64,000 nt of DNA from NCBI GenBank assembly GCA_036556085.1, contig DATBKE010000123.1:1-64000 (forward strand), read 5' to 3'. The notes under the pieces are model-generated. The model made no database searches. It saw nothing but the letters and a program-made list of their open reading frames with translations, and had not been told where the DNA came from. Below are positions 16,766 through 24,858 of this stretch, piece after piece (within the stretch, counting starts at the first letter, position 1; every line of letters begins with the position of its first letter). This DNA comes from JACCTH01 sp036556085. Lineage in GTDB: Bacteria > Actinomycetota > Acidimicrobiia > Spongiisociales > ZC4RG35. The position numbers and the translations under genes are program-made.

Positions 16766-18061
16766 TTAGGACTTCTCCACCGAATCGACTGCTCGGGCCA
16801 GCTTTTCGAACCCCTCATCCGCTTCCTCCTCGGTCAGCGACAGCGGGGGAGCGATTCGGAGCGTGTTTCCGTAAAGGCCGCCCTTGCCGATCAACAGCCC
16901 TTCTTTCCTGGCCGCCTCCATCACCGCTGCCGCTGCTGCCGGGTCGGGATCGAGGGAGCCCTTTTTGACCAGCTCGACGCCCAGCATCAACCCCTTGCCT
17001 CTGACTTCGGCGACGATCTCGGTGCTTTCGACCAGGCCGTCGAGGCTTGACTTGAGCCGATTCCCCACTTTGTAGGCATTGGTCTGCAAGTCGTGCTCGA
17101 GCAGGTAGTCGAGGTTGGCGAGACCTGCGGCGGTGGACAGGGGGTTGCCACCGAAGGTCGAAATCGAATTGGCTGGAAGCGAGTCCATGAGCTGCGCCGA
17201 CGCCACCACTCCCGCCAACGCCATGCCGTTGCCGAGGCCCTTGGCAAAGGTGAGCATGTCAGGGGTGATGCCATGGGCCTGGTAGCCCCAAAAGTGCTCG
17301 CCCGTTCGCCCCCAGCCGGTTTGCACTTCATCGGAGATGAAGAGGATTCCGTGCCGGTCGAGTGTCTCCTTGAAGGCGCCAAAGAAGCCATCGGGCGGCG
17401 TGGCGAACCCGCCCACACCCTGAATTGGCTCTGCGATCATGCAGGCGACATCGCCGGCCGTGGCCACCTCGAGGAGGTTCTCGAGATCGGCCTTGCAGGC
17501 GGCTACGAACTCATCGTCAGGAAGATGCCCATAGGGGCTGCGCAGCTTGTAGGGGCCCTGGATGTAGGTGACGTTGAAGGGAGAATTGGAAGTCGCCGAC
17601 CAGCTTCGGTTACCGGTGATGGCAACGGTGGAGTGAGACTTGCCGTGGTAGCTGCCGCGAATGGCCAGTACCTGATTGGAGCGCCGGTATTGAGTGGCGA
17701 TCATCAGGGCAGCGTCGTTCGCCTCGGTGCCGGAATTGGTGAAGAAGACCTTGGCATCGGGGATTCCCGAAAGCTCGGCGACCTTCTCCGCCAGCTCGAT
17801 CTGGTTCTCGATCAGATAGAGAGTCGAGCTATGGAGCATCTTCTCGGCCTGATCCTGGATCGCCCGCACAACTTCAGACACGTTGTAGCCGGTCATCGTG
17901 GTGAGGATTCCCCCGAAGAAGTCGAGGTATTCGTTTCCCTCGGCGTCGCGGACGCGGCGCCCCTGCCCTTCTACGAGCGCAATTGGCTCCTGGTAGTAGA
18001 GGACCATCCATTTCGGCAGGACCTTCTGGTGACGGGCATGAAGTTCTGAATGTTTGCCCAC
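16766..18061 (-). CDS. Class III aminotransferase (alanine-glyoxylate / beta-alanine type)
   Basis: 431 residues with the class III signatures: YLDFFGGILTTMTGY near residue 45, FFTNSGTEANDAAL (PLP phosphate loop), LFISDEVQTGWGRTGEHFWGYQ and the Schiff-base Lys in LTFAKGLGNGMALAGVV near residue 270. Closest in pattern to AGXT2-like enzymes, which use beta-alanine, beta-aminoisobutyrate or alanine. The beta-ureidopropionase 1.1 kb away makes beta-alanine a reasonable donor (inferred). GTG 18061 has GGAG four bases upstream. Single-gene transcript, divergent from the lipoprotein gene at 18121. Confidence 0.85.
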   Translation of the reverse strand: MGKHSELHARHQKVLPKWMVLYYQEPIALVEGQGRRVRDAEGNEYLDFFGGILTTMTGYNVSEVVRAIQDQAEKMLHSSTLYLIENQIELAEKVAELSGIPDAKVFFTNSGTEANDAALMIATQYRRSNQVLAIRGSYHGKSHSTVAITGNRSWSATSNSPFNVTYIQGPYKLRSPYGHLPDDEFVAACKADLENLLEVATAGDVACMIAEPIQGVGGFATPPDGFFGAFKETLDRHGILFISDEVQTGWGRTGEHFWGYQAHGITPDMLTFAKGLGNGMALAGVVASAQLMDSLPANSISTFGGNPLSTAAGLANLDYLLEHDLQTNAYKVGNRLKSSLDGLVESTEIVAEVRGKGLMLGVELVKKGSLDPDPAAAAAVMEAARKEGLLIGKGGLYGNTLRIAPPLSLTEEEADEGFEKLARAVDSVEKS

Positions 18062-18120
18062 GAGGCTCCTCGATCAACTGTGAACGGCAACGCTAGCTAG
18101 GGCGTCTCTACAGTGACCAG

Positions 18121-18807
18121 ATGAAGAAGTCAGGTTGGATCGGACCCTTCCTCTTCATAGTGGTTCTTGCCTGTAGCAACCCCACTCCCCCCACCACCAC
18201 CGCTGCCGCGGCGCCCACAATTGCCGCTCCGCCCACGACTGCTGGCGTCTCTACCACGATCGCCACCCTGGAGCCTGCTCCCTGGACCTCGGCGCCACCG
18301 CTGGCCGCCGCTGAGGTGCCGGTGCTGGCAACTGTGTGGGGGGAAGCCGAGAACCGGGAGGGTTGTGCCGGTTTGGCGCCGAGTGGAGGTATCGCTGGAG
18401 CCACGCCGAGGCCAGCGAGTTTCTCCGGCGGCTGGGCCGTCGCCTGGGACGCTCCCGACGGCCCCGGGATGGCGGCGGACGGAGAGTTCTGCGCGGACTG
18501 CGGGAGGTCGGCCGTTGGAGTCGCCGGAGCCGGAGTCGCCGCGGTAGAGGCCGAGGTCAGAGCTTTTCCCAATGTGATCGAGTGGGAGGACGGAAGCCTC
18601 GTCGGCTACGGGGTCGAGGGCTCGGTTGCCGGCGCATTAGACGACGCCGCCACCACCAGCGGAGATTCAGCTACCCAGCTCGCATTTCTCTCCGTCGCCG
18701 GACAGGACTGCCTCTACAACGTTTGGTCGCGACGAAGCGAGACCGAGCTTCTCGACGTGATCGGGCGGCTTCGCTTCGTCGAAGGCCTGGGCGCTCCCTC
18801 GGGTTGA
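18121..18807 (+). CDS. Secreted lipoprotein of unknown function
   Basis: 228 residues. The signal peptide ends in the lipobox VVLAC (Cys 18) followed by a Thr/Ala/Pro-rich linker typical of actinobacterial lipoproteins. The mature region (about 75-228) has four cysteines outside the lipobox (GCAGLAP, EFCADCG, DCLYNVW), suggesting disulfides, and ends with a DUF-like SETELLDVIGRLRFVEG segment. I do not recognise a family. It overlaps the next gene by one base (TGATG). Confidence 0.65.
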   Translation: MKKSGWIGPFLFIVVLACSNPTPPTTTAAAAPTIAAPPTTAGVSTTIATLEPAPWTSAPPLAAAEVPVLATVWGEAENREGCAGLAPSGGIAGATPRPASFSGGWAVAWDAPDGPGMAADGEFCADCGRSAVGVAGAGVAAVEAEVRAFPNVIEWEDGSLVGYGVEGSVAGALDDAATTSGDSATQLAFLSVAGQDCLYNVWSRRSETELLDVIGRLRFVEGLGAPSG

Positions 18808-19178
18808 TGTTCGGCCCCGTCGCCATCCAGAAAATCGAGGGCGCTTTCTTCTTGGCGCTGGCCGTCTACGGCTTCTCCCAGAGCGGGTGGTCTTGGTGGT
18901 GGTTCGGCCTCTTGTTGTTGGTGCCGGACGTCTCCATGGTTGGGTACGGCATCAACCCCGAAGTGGGCGCCAGGTTCTACAACCTGGGCCACACCCTGCT
19001 CTTTCCGGGGTTGATCCTCGGCTGGTACCTGCTCGGCGGGCCGCTCGGAGCCCTCGCGCTCGGGTCGATCTGGCTGGCCCACATCGGCCTCGATCGCTTC
19101 CTCGGCTACGGGCTCAAGTACGCCGACGCTTTCGGTCACACTCACCTCGGCGAAATCGGCCGTCGCCGCGCTCTCTAG
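18807..19178 (+). CDS. DUF4260 family small membrane protein
   Basis: 123 residues with four hydrophobic segments and the family pattern SWWWFGLLLLVPDVSMVGYGINPEVGARFYNLGHTLLFP...LAHIGLDRFLGYGLKY. Function unknown. ATG 18807 overlaps the lipoprotein stop by one base. The 3' end meets the convergent amidase gene in a 4-bp overlap. Confidence 0.85.
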   Translation: MFGPVAIQKIEGAFFLALAVYGFSQSGWSWWWFGLLLLVPDVSMVGYGINPEVGARFYNLGHTLLFPGLILGWYLLGGPLGALALGSIWLAHIGLDRFLGYGLKYADAFGHTHLGEIGRRRAL

Positions 19179-20017
19179 GGGGCTACGAGGTCTCCGTAGG
19201 CATCGGGGCGACGGTCGCGGTAAAAGGCCCAGGTCTTGCGGACCTCTTCAACCATGTCGAGATCGAGATCGCGGATGATGAGCTCCTCATCGGTGTCCGA
19301 GGCCGCATCACCGACCTTTTGGCCGCGGGGATCGACGAAGTACGACGACCCGTAGAAGTCGTTGTCGCCGAAGGGCTCTTGGCCCACCCGGTTGATCGCC
19401 CCCACGAAGTACTCGTTTGCCACCGCCGCCGCCGGCTGTTCCAGGTTCCAGAGATACATCGACAACCCCCGGCTGGTCGCCGAGGGGTTGAAGACGACCT
19501 TGGCTCCCTTCAGGCCTAGTGCCCGCCAGCCCTCGGGGAAGTGGCGGTCGTAGCAGATGTACACCCCGATGCGACCGACCTTGGTGTCGAAGATCGGATA
19601 GCCGGTGTTGCCGGGACGGAAGTAGAACTTCTCCCAGAACCCTTTGACGTGGGGGATATGGGTCTTGCGGTACTTGCCGAGGTAATTGCCGTCGGCGTCG
19701 ATCACCGCTGCGGTGTTGTAGTAGAAGCCCTCCTGCTCCATCTCGAACATCGGCAGGACCAGGACCATGCCGGTCTCCTTGGCGAGAGCCTGCATGGCCT
19801 GGGTGGTGGGACCGTCGGGAATCGGTTCGGCGTCGTCGAAGTGTTCGTTTTCCTGCACCTGGCAGAAGTAGGGGCTGTAGAAGACCTCCTGAAAACACAT
19901 CACCTGGGCGCCCTGCTCGGCGGCCTGGCGGGCGTAGTCCTCGTGCTTCTTGATCATCGAGTCCTTGTCGCCCGTCCACTCCGTCTGCAGCAGGGCCGCC
20001 CGAACCACGTTCGCCAT
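19175..20017 (-). CDS. Beta-ureidopropionase-like amidase (nitrilase superfamily)
   Basis: 280 residues with the full nitrilase catalytic set: Glu44 in MCFQEVFYSP, Lys in KYRKTHIPH (about 120) and Cys in YICYDRHFPEG (about 155). The segments FNPSATSRGLSMYLWNLE, YFVGAINRVGQE and FYGSSYFVDPRG closely follow eukaryotic beta-ureidopropionase, which hydrolyses N-carbamoyl-beta-alanine to beta-alanine, CO2 and ammonia in reductive pyrimidine breakdown. N-carbamoylputrescine amidase is the main alternative. It directly abuts the binding-protein stop (TAA-ATG) and ends the importer operon. Confidence 0.8.
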   Translation of the reverse strand: MANVVRAALLQTEWTGDKDSMIKKHEDYARQAAEQGAQVMCFQEVFYSPYFCQVQENEHFDDAEPIPDGPTTQAMQALAKETGMVLVLPMFEMEQEGFYYNTAAVIDADGNYLGKYRKTHIPHVKGFWEKFYFRPGNTGYPIFDTKVGRIGVYICYDRHFPEGWRALGLKGAKVVFNPSATSRGLSMYLWNLEQPAAAVANEYFVGAINRVGQEPFGDNDFYGSSYFVDPRGQKVGDAASDTDEELIIRDLDLDMVEEVRKTWAFYRDRRPDAYGDLVAP

Positions 20018-21202
20018 TTATTCACCGCCCTCGTTGAGGGTGACCTCGGTTTTCTCCCACGACTCACCCGTTATGTCGAGACCTTCCGATTCGAGATCGG
20101 CCACGGCCGCGGCGGCGAGATCGGAGCGATAGGCCTCGGCTCCGGGGTCGGCACTGATAACTGCCTGGCTCACTGCCACCTCGACGGTTTGCGCCCAAAG
20201 GGCCTCGTCCATCACCCCGATTCCGCCTGGTGAGGGCCAAATCAGCGCGTTGATCTCGTTCATCTGCCAGGCCTGGTGGCTCGGCCCCAAAGTGGAGCCG
20301 CGATCGAGCACGATCTGGACGCAGTCGTCGGGATTGTCACGACAGAAGATCCAACCCCGAAACGAGGCCCGGAGAAACGCGGACGCGGTGTCCTCGTTGT
20401 CGGCCAGCCATCCGGCATCCGCCCAGATGGCGTCCTGAAGCATGGCGGTGCCGACGGCCGGGTCGTTGAAGTCGATCACCGCCAGGTCCTCGGGTGTATA
20501 GAGCTCGCCGGTGTCGGGATTGACAGCCTCGAGCACCTGGGCGTACTCGTTGTACGTCATCGCCTGGGCGGCGTCGATCTCACGGTTGAGGAGGAGCGAC
20601 ATATCGAATGGCTGCTGGACAACCTCTCCGGGTGTCACCCCAAACTTTTCGAAGGCGGCGGTGAGCTCGAACTCGTTGCCGAAACCCCAGGTGCCGACCC
20701 GCTTCCCTTCCCAATCCTCGGGAGTGGTGATACCCGCATCGGCCCAGGAAACCTCGAGGGTGCCCGATCGCTGGAAAACCTGGCCGATGTTGACGAGGTT
20801 GGCGCCTTCCTCCCGCGATACCAGAGCCTTTGGCACCCAGGCCAGGCCGAATTCGGCCCCACCGGCGGCCACGACCTGCTGGGGAACGATGTCGACGGCT
20901 CCCTCGAGGATCGTGACATCGAGGCCTTCATCGGTATAGAAGCCCTGCTCGATGGCGGCGAAGTAGCCGGCGAACTGCGCCTGGGTCACCCACTGCAGCT
21001 GTAGGCGAACCGGAATCAACTCGCCGGTGGTCACTTCTGGGGCGGAAGTCGTCTCTGTGCCCCCCGCGGTGGTGGCGGGTGCCTCTCCGGCTGTGGTCGC
21101 TGGAGTTTCGCCGAGAGTGGTGGTGGCGCCCGATCCGTCCCCGCACGCGGCCAGCAACATCGCCGCCAGCACTAGCAAAATCAAAATTGAACGATGCTTC
21201 AT
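20018..21202 (-). CDS. NMT1/THI5-like substrate-binding lipoprotein of an ABC importer
   Basis: 394 residues. Lipobox MLLAAC near residue 20, a Thr/Ala-rich linker, then the NMT1/THI5 fold: VRLQLQWVTQAQFAGYFAAIEQGFYTDEGLDVTI, DIVPQQVVAAGGAEFGLAW, GKRVGTWGFGNEFEL and DAAQAMTYNEYAQV. This family binds pyrimidine-type and related small molecules. ATG 21202 has a GGAGGAG Shine-Dalgarno; the longer frame start is rejected. The adjacent amidase suggests a pyrimidine or ureide cargo (inferred). Confidence 0.85.
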   Translation of the reverse strand: MKHRSILILLVLAAMLLAACGDGSGATTTLGETPATTAGEAPATTAGGTETTSAPEVTTGELIPVRLQLQWVTQAQFAGYFAAIEQGFYTDEGLDVTILEGAVDIVPQQVVAAGGAEFGLAWVPKALVSREEGANLVNIGQVFQRSGTLEVSWADAGITTPEDWEGKRVGTWGFGNEFELTAAFEKFGVTPGEVVQQPFDMSLLLNREIDAAQAMTYNEYAQVLEAVNPDTGELYTPEDLAVIDFNDPAVGTAMLQDAIWADAGWLADNEDTASAFLRASFRGWIFCRDNPDDCVQIVLDRGSTLGPSHQAWQMNEINALIWPSPGGIGVMDEALWAQTVEVAVSQAVISADPGAEAYRSDLAAAAVADLESEGLDITGESWEKTEVTLNEGGE

Positions 21203-21259
21203 CTGTCTCCTCCGTGAGAGCCCGGATAATCCAGGCCCGTAGGCCGCCAATTTAGGAGA

Positions 21260-22036
21260 TCAGGCGAGGGTCGGTCTCCGTGACGGGTGCCAGGGAATGA
21301 GGGCTCGCTCCACTCCCATCACCAGAACTTGGAGTCCTGCGCCAAGCAAGGTGGCGACAACGATTCCCGCCCAAGCCTCGGCCATCCTGGTGAGGCCGGC
21401 CTGTTGGGATATATAGACCCCCAAAGCATCCCGCGAACCCCCGAAATACTCAGTCACTACTGCCCCGATCAGAGACAGGGCGACTGCTACCCGCAGGGCG
21501 GAGAGGAGATAGGGAAGCGAGTTGGGCAGTCGCACCTTCCATAGGGTCGTGAAATCGGGCGCAGCCAAGGAACTCATCAGCTCGACCTTGGCGCCACCCA
21601 CGTCGGTGAGCCCGCGAACCATATTGATCATGATCGGGAAGAAGACCATCACTGCCACCACCGCCATCTTCGAGACCGGGTTGGTGATCCCGAACCACTG
21701 ATTGGTTATGGGGGCGAGCGCGATGATCGGGGCCGAGCCGGCGGCAACCGCCAGCGGCTGTATCCCCAGTCGGATCGTGGACCAGCGGGAGACTGCGAAA
21801 GCGACGGCAACGCCCGCGATGGTGCCGCCGAGCAAACCGCCGAGAGCCTCCCGCAAAGTGAAAAGGCCCGCCGACCACACCACGGGCCACTCCTCAGAAA
21901 CGGTGCGCACGACTTCTGAGGGAGGAGGAAGCAGAAAGCCCTGGATCCCGGCCGCGCGCACGAAGAACTCCCAGAGGGCGATAACGGCAATGAAGACGAG
22001 CGCCGGGGCCAGGTAGCGGCGCAGTGCTCGACTCAT
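21260..22036 (-). CDS. ABC importer permease (SsuC/TauC/ThiX type)
   Basis: 258 residues with about six membrane segments and the coupling motif EALGGLLGGTIAGVAVAFAVSR...PIIALAPITNQWFGITNPVSKMAVVAVMVFFPIMINMVRGL. Forms a heteromeric channel with the permease at 22806. The ATG at 22036 overlaps the ATPase stop (ATGA). Confidence 0.88.
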   Translation of the reverse strand: MSRALRRYLAPALVFIAVIALWEFFVRAAGIQGFLLPPPSEVVRTVSEEWPVVWSAGLFTLREALGGLLGGTIAGVAVAFAVSRWSTIRLGIQPLAVAAGSAPIIALAPITNQWFGITNPVSKMAVVAVMVFFPIMINMVRGLTDVGGAKVELMSSLAAPDFTTLWKVRLPNSLPYLLSALRVAVALSLIGAVVTEYFGGSRDALGVYISQQAGLTRMAEAWAGIVVATLLGAGLQVLVMGVERALIPWHPSRRPTLA

Positions 22037-22809
22037 TCGTCCTCGGTGCGGAGGACCTCGCGCACCTCCACCAGCTTGTCGAAGTATTTCGTTTCCTCGC
22101 GGGTCTCGAACACGCGAGGCTGGGGGAGGTCGATGTCGACAATTCCCGCCACCCTCCCGGGGCGGGGCGACATCACCACCACCTGGGTGGACAGGAAGAC
22201 CGCCTCGGGGATCGAATGGGTCACGAAGAGGACGGTGGTTTGGGTCTCCTGCCAGATGCGCATCAGCTCCATCTGCATCCGCTCCCGGGTCATCTCATCG
22301 AGCGCGCCGAACGGTTCATCCATCAGGAGAAGCGCTGGCTCCAGCGTCAGAGCCCGAGCGATCGCCACTCGTTGTTGCATACCGCCGGAAAGCTGCCAGG
22401 GGTAGTGATCGGCGAACTCGAGAAGCTCTACGAGCTTCAGCATCGCCCGGGCGCGTTCTGTTCGCTCCGGCTCTGCCATACCCGTCACCTCGAGGGGAAG
22501 GGCGACGTTTCCCAAGACCCGTCGCCACTCGAGGAGGGTGGCCTGCTGGAAGACCATCCCGTAGTCACGGTCGTGACGGGCGCGGGCCGGACTCTTGCCG
22601 TTGACGCTGACCGCACCGGAGGTGGGCTCGAGGAGATCTCCAACGATGCGGAGCAAGGTCGACTTACCGCATCCCGACGGTCCCAACAAGGAGACGAACT
22701 CCCCTGAAGGGATCTCGAGGTTTATGCCCTGGAGGGCCACAGTGCTGGTTCCTTTGCGGCCCGAGAACACCTTGTCGACGCCGCGCAGGCTGACCATTGC
22801 CGAAGTCAT
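22033..22809 (-). CDS. ABC importer ATPase (SsuB/TauB/ThiZ type)
   Basis: 258 residues with Walker A GPSGCGKST (about residue 43), Q-loop MVFQQATLLEW, signature LSGGMQQRVAIARAL, Walker B LLLMDEPFGALDE and the His switch VTHSIPEA. Energises the NMT1-type importer. Overlaps both flanking permease genes by 4 bp. Confidence 0.9.
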   Translation of the reverse strand: MTSAMVSLRGVDKVFSGRKGTSTVALQGINLEIPSGEFVSLLGPSGCGKSTLLRIVGDLLEPTSGAVSVNGKSPARARHDRDYGMVFQQATLLEWRRVLGNVALPLEVTGMAEPERTERARAMLKLVELLEFADHYPWQLSGGMQQRVAIARALTLEPALLLMDEPFGALDEMTRERMQMELMRIWQETQTTVLFVTHSIPEAVFLSTQVVVMSPRPGRVAGIVDIDLPQPRVFETREETKYFDKLVEVREVLRTEDE

Positions 22810-23669
22810 GAGGCCACCCGCCGAGCGGGCGGGATCACCAGCCGCTCGATCAGCGCCACGACGGCGACGAAAGTGAGGCCAAGAAGAACCGCAAAAAGCA
22901 CCGCCGCGTAGAGCTTTTCGGGACCGCTCGAGTAGTAATAGCTGAAAGTCAGCAATTGGCGACCAAGTCCGTCGGGAAGGCCACTCGGCAATTCACCGAC
23001 GATGGTTCCCACGACGCTGGCTCCAGCAGCAATTTTCAAGGCCGTGAATAGATATGGAAACGCCGCCGGGATCCGGAGCTTGCGGAACTCCTGGGATGGA
23101 GAGGCGGCGATCGACCGAAAGAGCTCGGCCGACGTGGGGCTGGGAGAGCGCAGACCGCGGATGGTGTTGACCGTCACCGGGAAGAACGAGAGGAAGGCTG
23201 CCAGGGCGGCAATCGGAATCCATAGCGGGAGGCGGTACTTGCCCGCCCAGAGGACCACCATCGGCGCGATGGCGAGCAGCGGGATCGTCTGACTGGCGAT
23301 CACCCACGGCATCAGCCCCCTCTCGGCCAGTGGCGAGCGCACGAACAAGAGCCCAAGGCCGAGGCCGATCACGCTTCCGGCGAGAAAACCCGCCACTGCT
23401 TCTCGAAACGTGACCAGGGAGGCCTTGGTCAACACCCAACCGAGCGACTCTTCGCTCCCTCGCCGGGCCGGTTCGAAAATCGAGCGAAGGATGTCCCAGA
23501 GGTGGGGCATCGAGCGGTCGTCAGCTCGTATCGGTAAGGGCAATCCGCTGCCCTCGAGGAGCTTGTACCCCTCCCAGAACCCGGCCAGAACCAGCAGGAC
23601 GACTAGGAGCCCGAACAGCGAACGCAGCCCACGGAATGAGCTCGGGATCGGAGGTGCGGCCGCCACCAT
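22806..23669 (-). CDS. ABC importer permease, second subunit
   Basis: 287 residues with about six membrane segments and the coupling motif REAVAGFLAGSVIGLGLGLLF...QTIPLLAIAPMVVLWAGKYRLPLW...SFFPVTVNTIRGLRS. A short hydrophobic N-terminus follows the ATG at 23669, where no good Shine-Dalgarno is visible, so the start is uncertain. Probably the first gene of the importer-amidase operon. Confidence 0.85.
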   Translation of the reverse strand: MVAAAPPIPSSFRGLRSLFGLLVVLLVLAGFWEGYKLLEGSGLPLPIRADDRSMPHLWDILRSIFEPARRGSEESLGWVLTKASLVTFREAVAGFLAGSVIGLGLGLLFVRSPLAERGLMPWVIASQTIPLLAIAPMVVLWAGKYRLPLWIPIAALAAFLSFFPVTVNTIRGLRSPSPTSAELFRSIAASPSQEFRKLRIPAAFPYLFTALKIAAGASVVGTIVGELPSGLPDGLGRQLLTFSYYYSSGPEKLYAAVLFAVLLGLTFVAVVALIERLVIPPARRVAS

Positions 23670-23722
23670 CAGCGGACCAAGACGATAGATGCTTCTCTTG
23701 GTGCGCCTCCGCCCTATTCGCT

Positions 23723-24220
23723 CTAGCGGTAGAACTCCTTACCGTTGAAACGCCCCTGCCTGATAGTGCAGTCATCCGGAGCGTCGAGCAGGGTGAAAGT
23801 GAGGATTTCCGCTTCAATCATCCAGCGATAAGTCCCTGAGCCCGGACACGACGCCGCGTCGATTGCATTTGAGAACTCGATCGTGTCTCCGTTGACTGAA
23901 ATATGACCCCCGGCGCCGTGGGCCCAGCTGTACGTGTTTCCGCGGAAAGTGACGCGCAGAGTCTCGCCTTGTCCGCTGTCGACCTTCCAGAGCCCCTGCA
24001 GCTCCGGCGGTGCGGCGTCCGGCGCCAATGTGGTTGAGGTAACTACCGCGGCTGTTGTCATCGAGGTCTCCGGTGTCACAGCTGATGTCGCCGGAGCGGC
24101 AGTCGTACCGACCGTGCTGGCACTTGGGGCTGATCCGCCGCAGGCGGCCAAAACAGTCAGCAGGACGCAGGTCGTCGGGATTCGCCAGTAGCGCCCTATC
24201 GAGCCGCGTTTTGTGTTCAT
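23723..24220 (-). CDS. Small secreted lipoprotein of unknown function
   Basis: About 165 residues. Signal peptide ending in the lipobox TVLAAC near residue 27, a long Thr/Ser/Ala linker, then a compact beta-rich domain (about 75-165: LQGLWKVDSGQGETLRVTFRGNTYSWAHG ... CPGSGTYRWMIE ... DDCTIRQGRFNGKEFYR) with two cysteines. It resembles lipocalin-like ligand pockets, but I cannot name a family. Start chosen at ATG 24220 rather than the TTG at 24226. Lies 53 bp upstream of, and on the same strand as, the importer operon. Confidence 0.6.
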   Translation of the reverse strand: MNTKRGSIGRYWRIPTTCVLLTVLAACGGSAPSASTVGTTAAPATSAVTPETSMTTAAVVTSTTLAPDAAPPELQGLWKVDSGQGETLRVTFRGNTYSWAHGAGGHISVNGDTIEFSNAIDAASCPGSGTYRWMIEAEILTFTLLDAPDDCTIRQGRFNGKEFYR

Positions 24221-24357
24221 CCGCAACGAATGTACTTATACCGCCGCGCCCGATGCTGACCTTCTTTCCGTTTTGGGGGGAAGAGTCGTTTCCAGGCGGC
24301 GTAGGAAAGGGTGGGCTGGTATTTTCGGTTGCCCATCAGAGCAAGGAGGCCATGGTC

Positions 24358-24858
24358 GTGAAGGTTGCTATGACGGTCAACGGTCGCACGGTGGGAGGGG
24401 AGATCGAAGCCCGCACTCTGCTCGTTCACTACATACGTGAGAACCTCAACCTCACCGGCACGCATATTGGGTGCGAGACCAGCTATTGCGGGGCCTGCAC
24501 GGTGATGATGGATGGCCGGCCCGTCAAGTCCTGCACGGTGCTGGCGGTGGCTGCCGACGGCGCCGAGATCATGACCATCGAGGGCCTGGCCCAAGACGGT
24601 CAGCTTCACCCGGTGCAGGAAGGATTTTGGGAGCGACACGGCCTTCAATGCGGCTACTGCACGCCGGGAATGATCATGGCGGCAGTCGGTCTGCTCCAAC
24701 AGAACAACAACCCGAGCGAGGACGAGATCCGCCACGGAATCGAAGGCAATCTCTGTCGGTGTACCGGCTATCACAACATCGTCAAGGCGATTGAGTACGC
24801 CGGGGCGAAGATGCGCGGCGAAGAGCCAGCACCGGCGGAATGGGAGGTGTCGGCATGA
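24358..24858 (+). CDS. coxS: Molybdenum hydroxylase small subunit, two [2Fe-2S] clusters (CoxS-like)
   Basis: 166 residues. N-terminal plant-type [2Fe-2S] motif GCETSYCGACTVMMDGRPVKSC (about 40-60) and C-terminal helical [2Fe-2S] domain with QCGYCTPGMIMAA and EGNLCRCTGYHNIVKAI. It passes electrons from the Mo site in CoxL to FAD in CoxM. GTG 24358 is preferred because the AAGGAGG at 24343-24349 stands 8 bases from it; the ATG at 24352 would have only a 2-base gap. First gene of the cox-like operon. Confidence 0.93.
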   Translation: MKVAMTVNGRTVGGEIEARTLLVHYIRENLNLTGTHIGCETSYCGACTVMMDGRPVKSCTVLAVAADGAEIMTIEGLAQDGQLHPVQEGFWERHGLQCGYCTPGMIMAAVGLLQQNNNPSEDEIRHGIEGNLCRCTGYHNIVKAIEYAGAKMRGEEPAPAEWEVSA

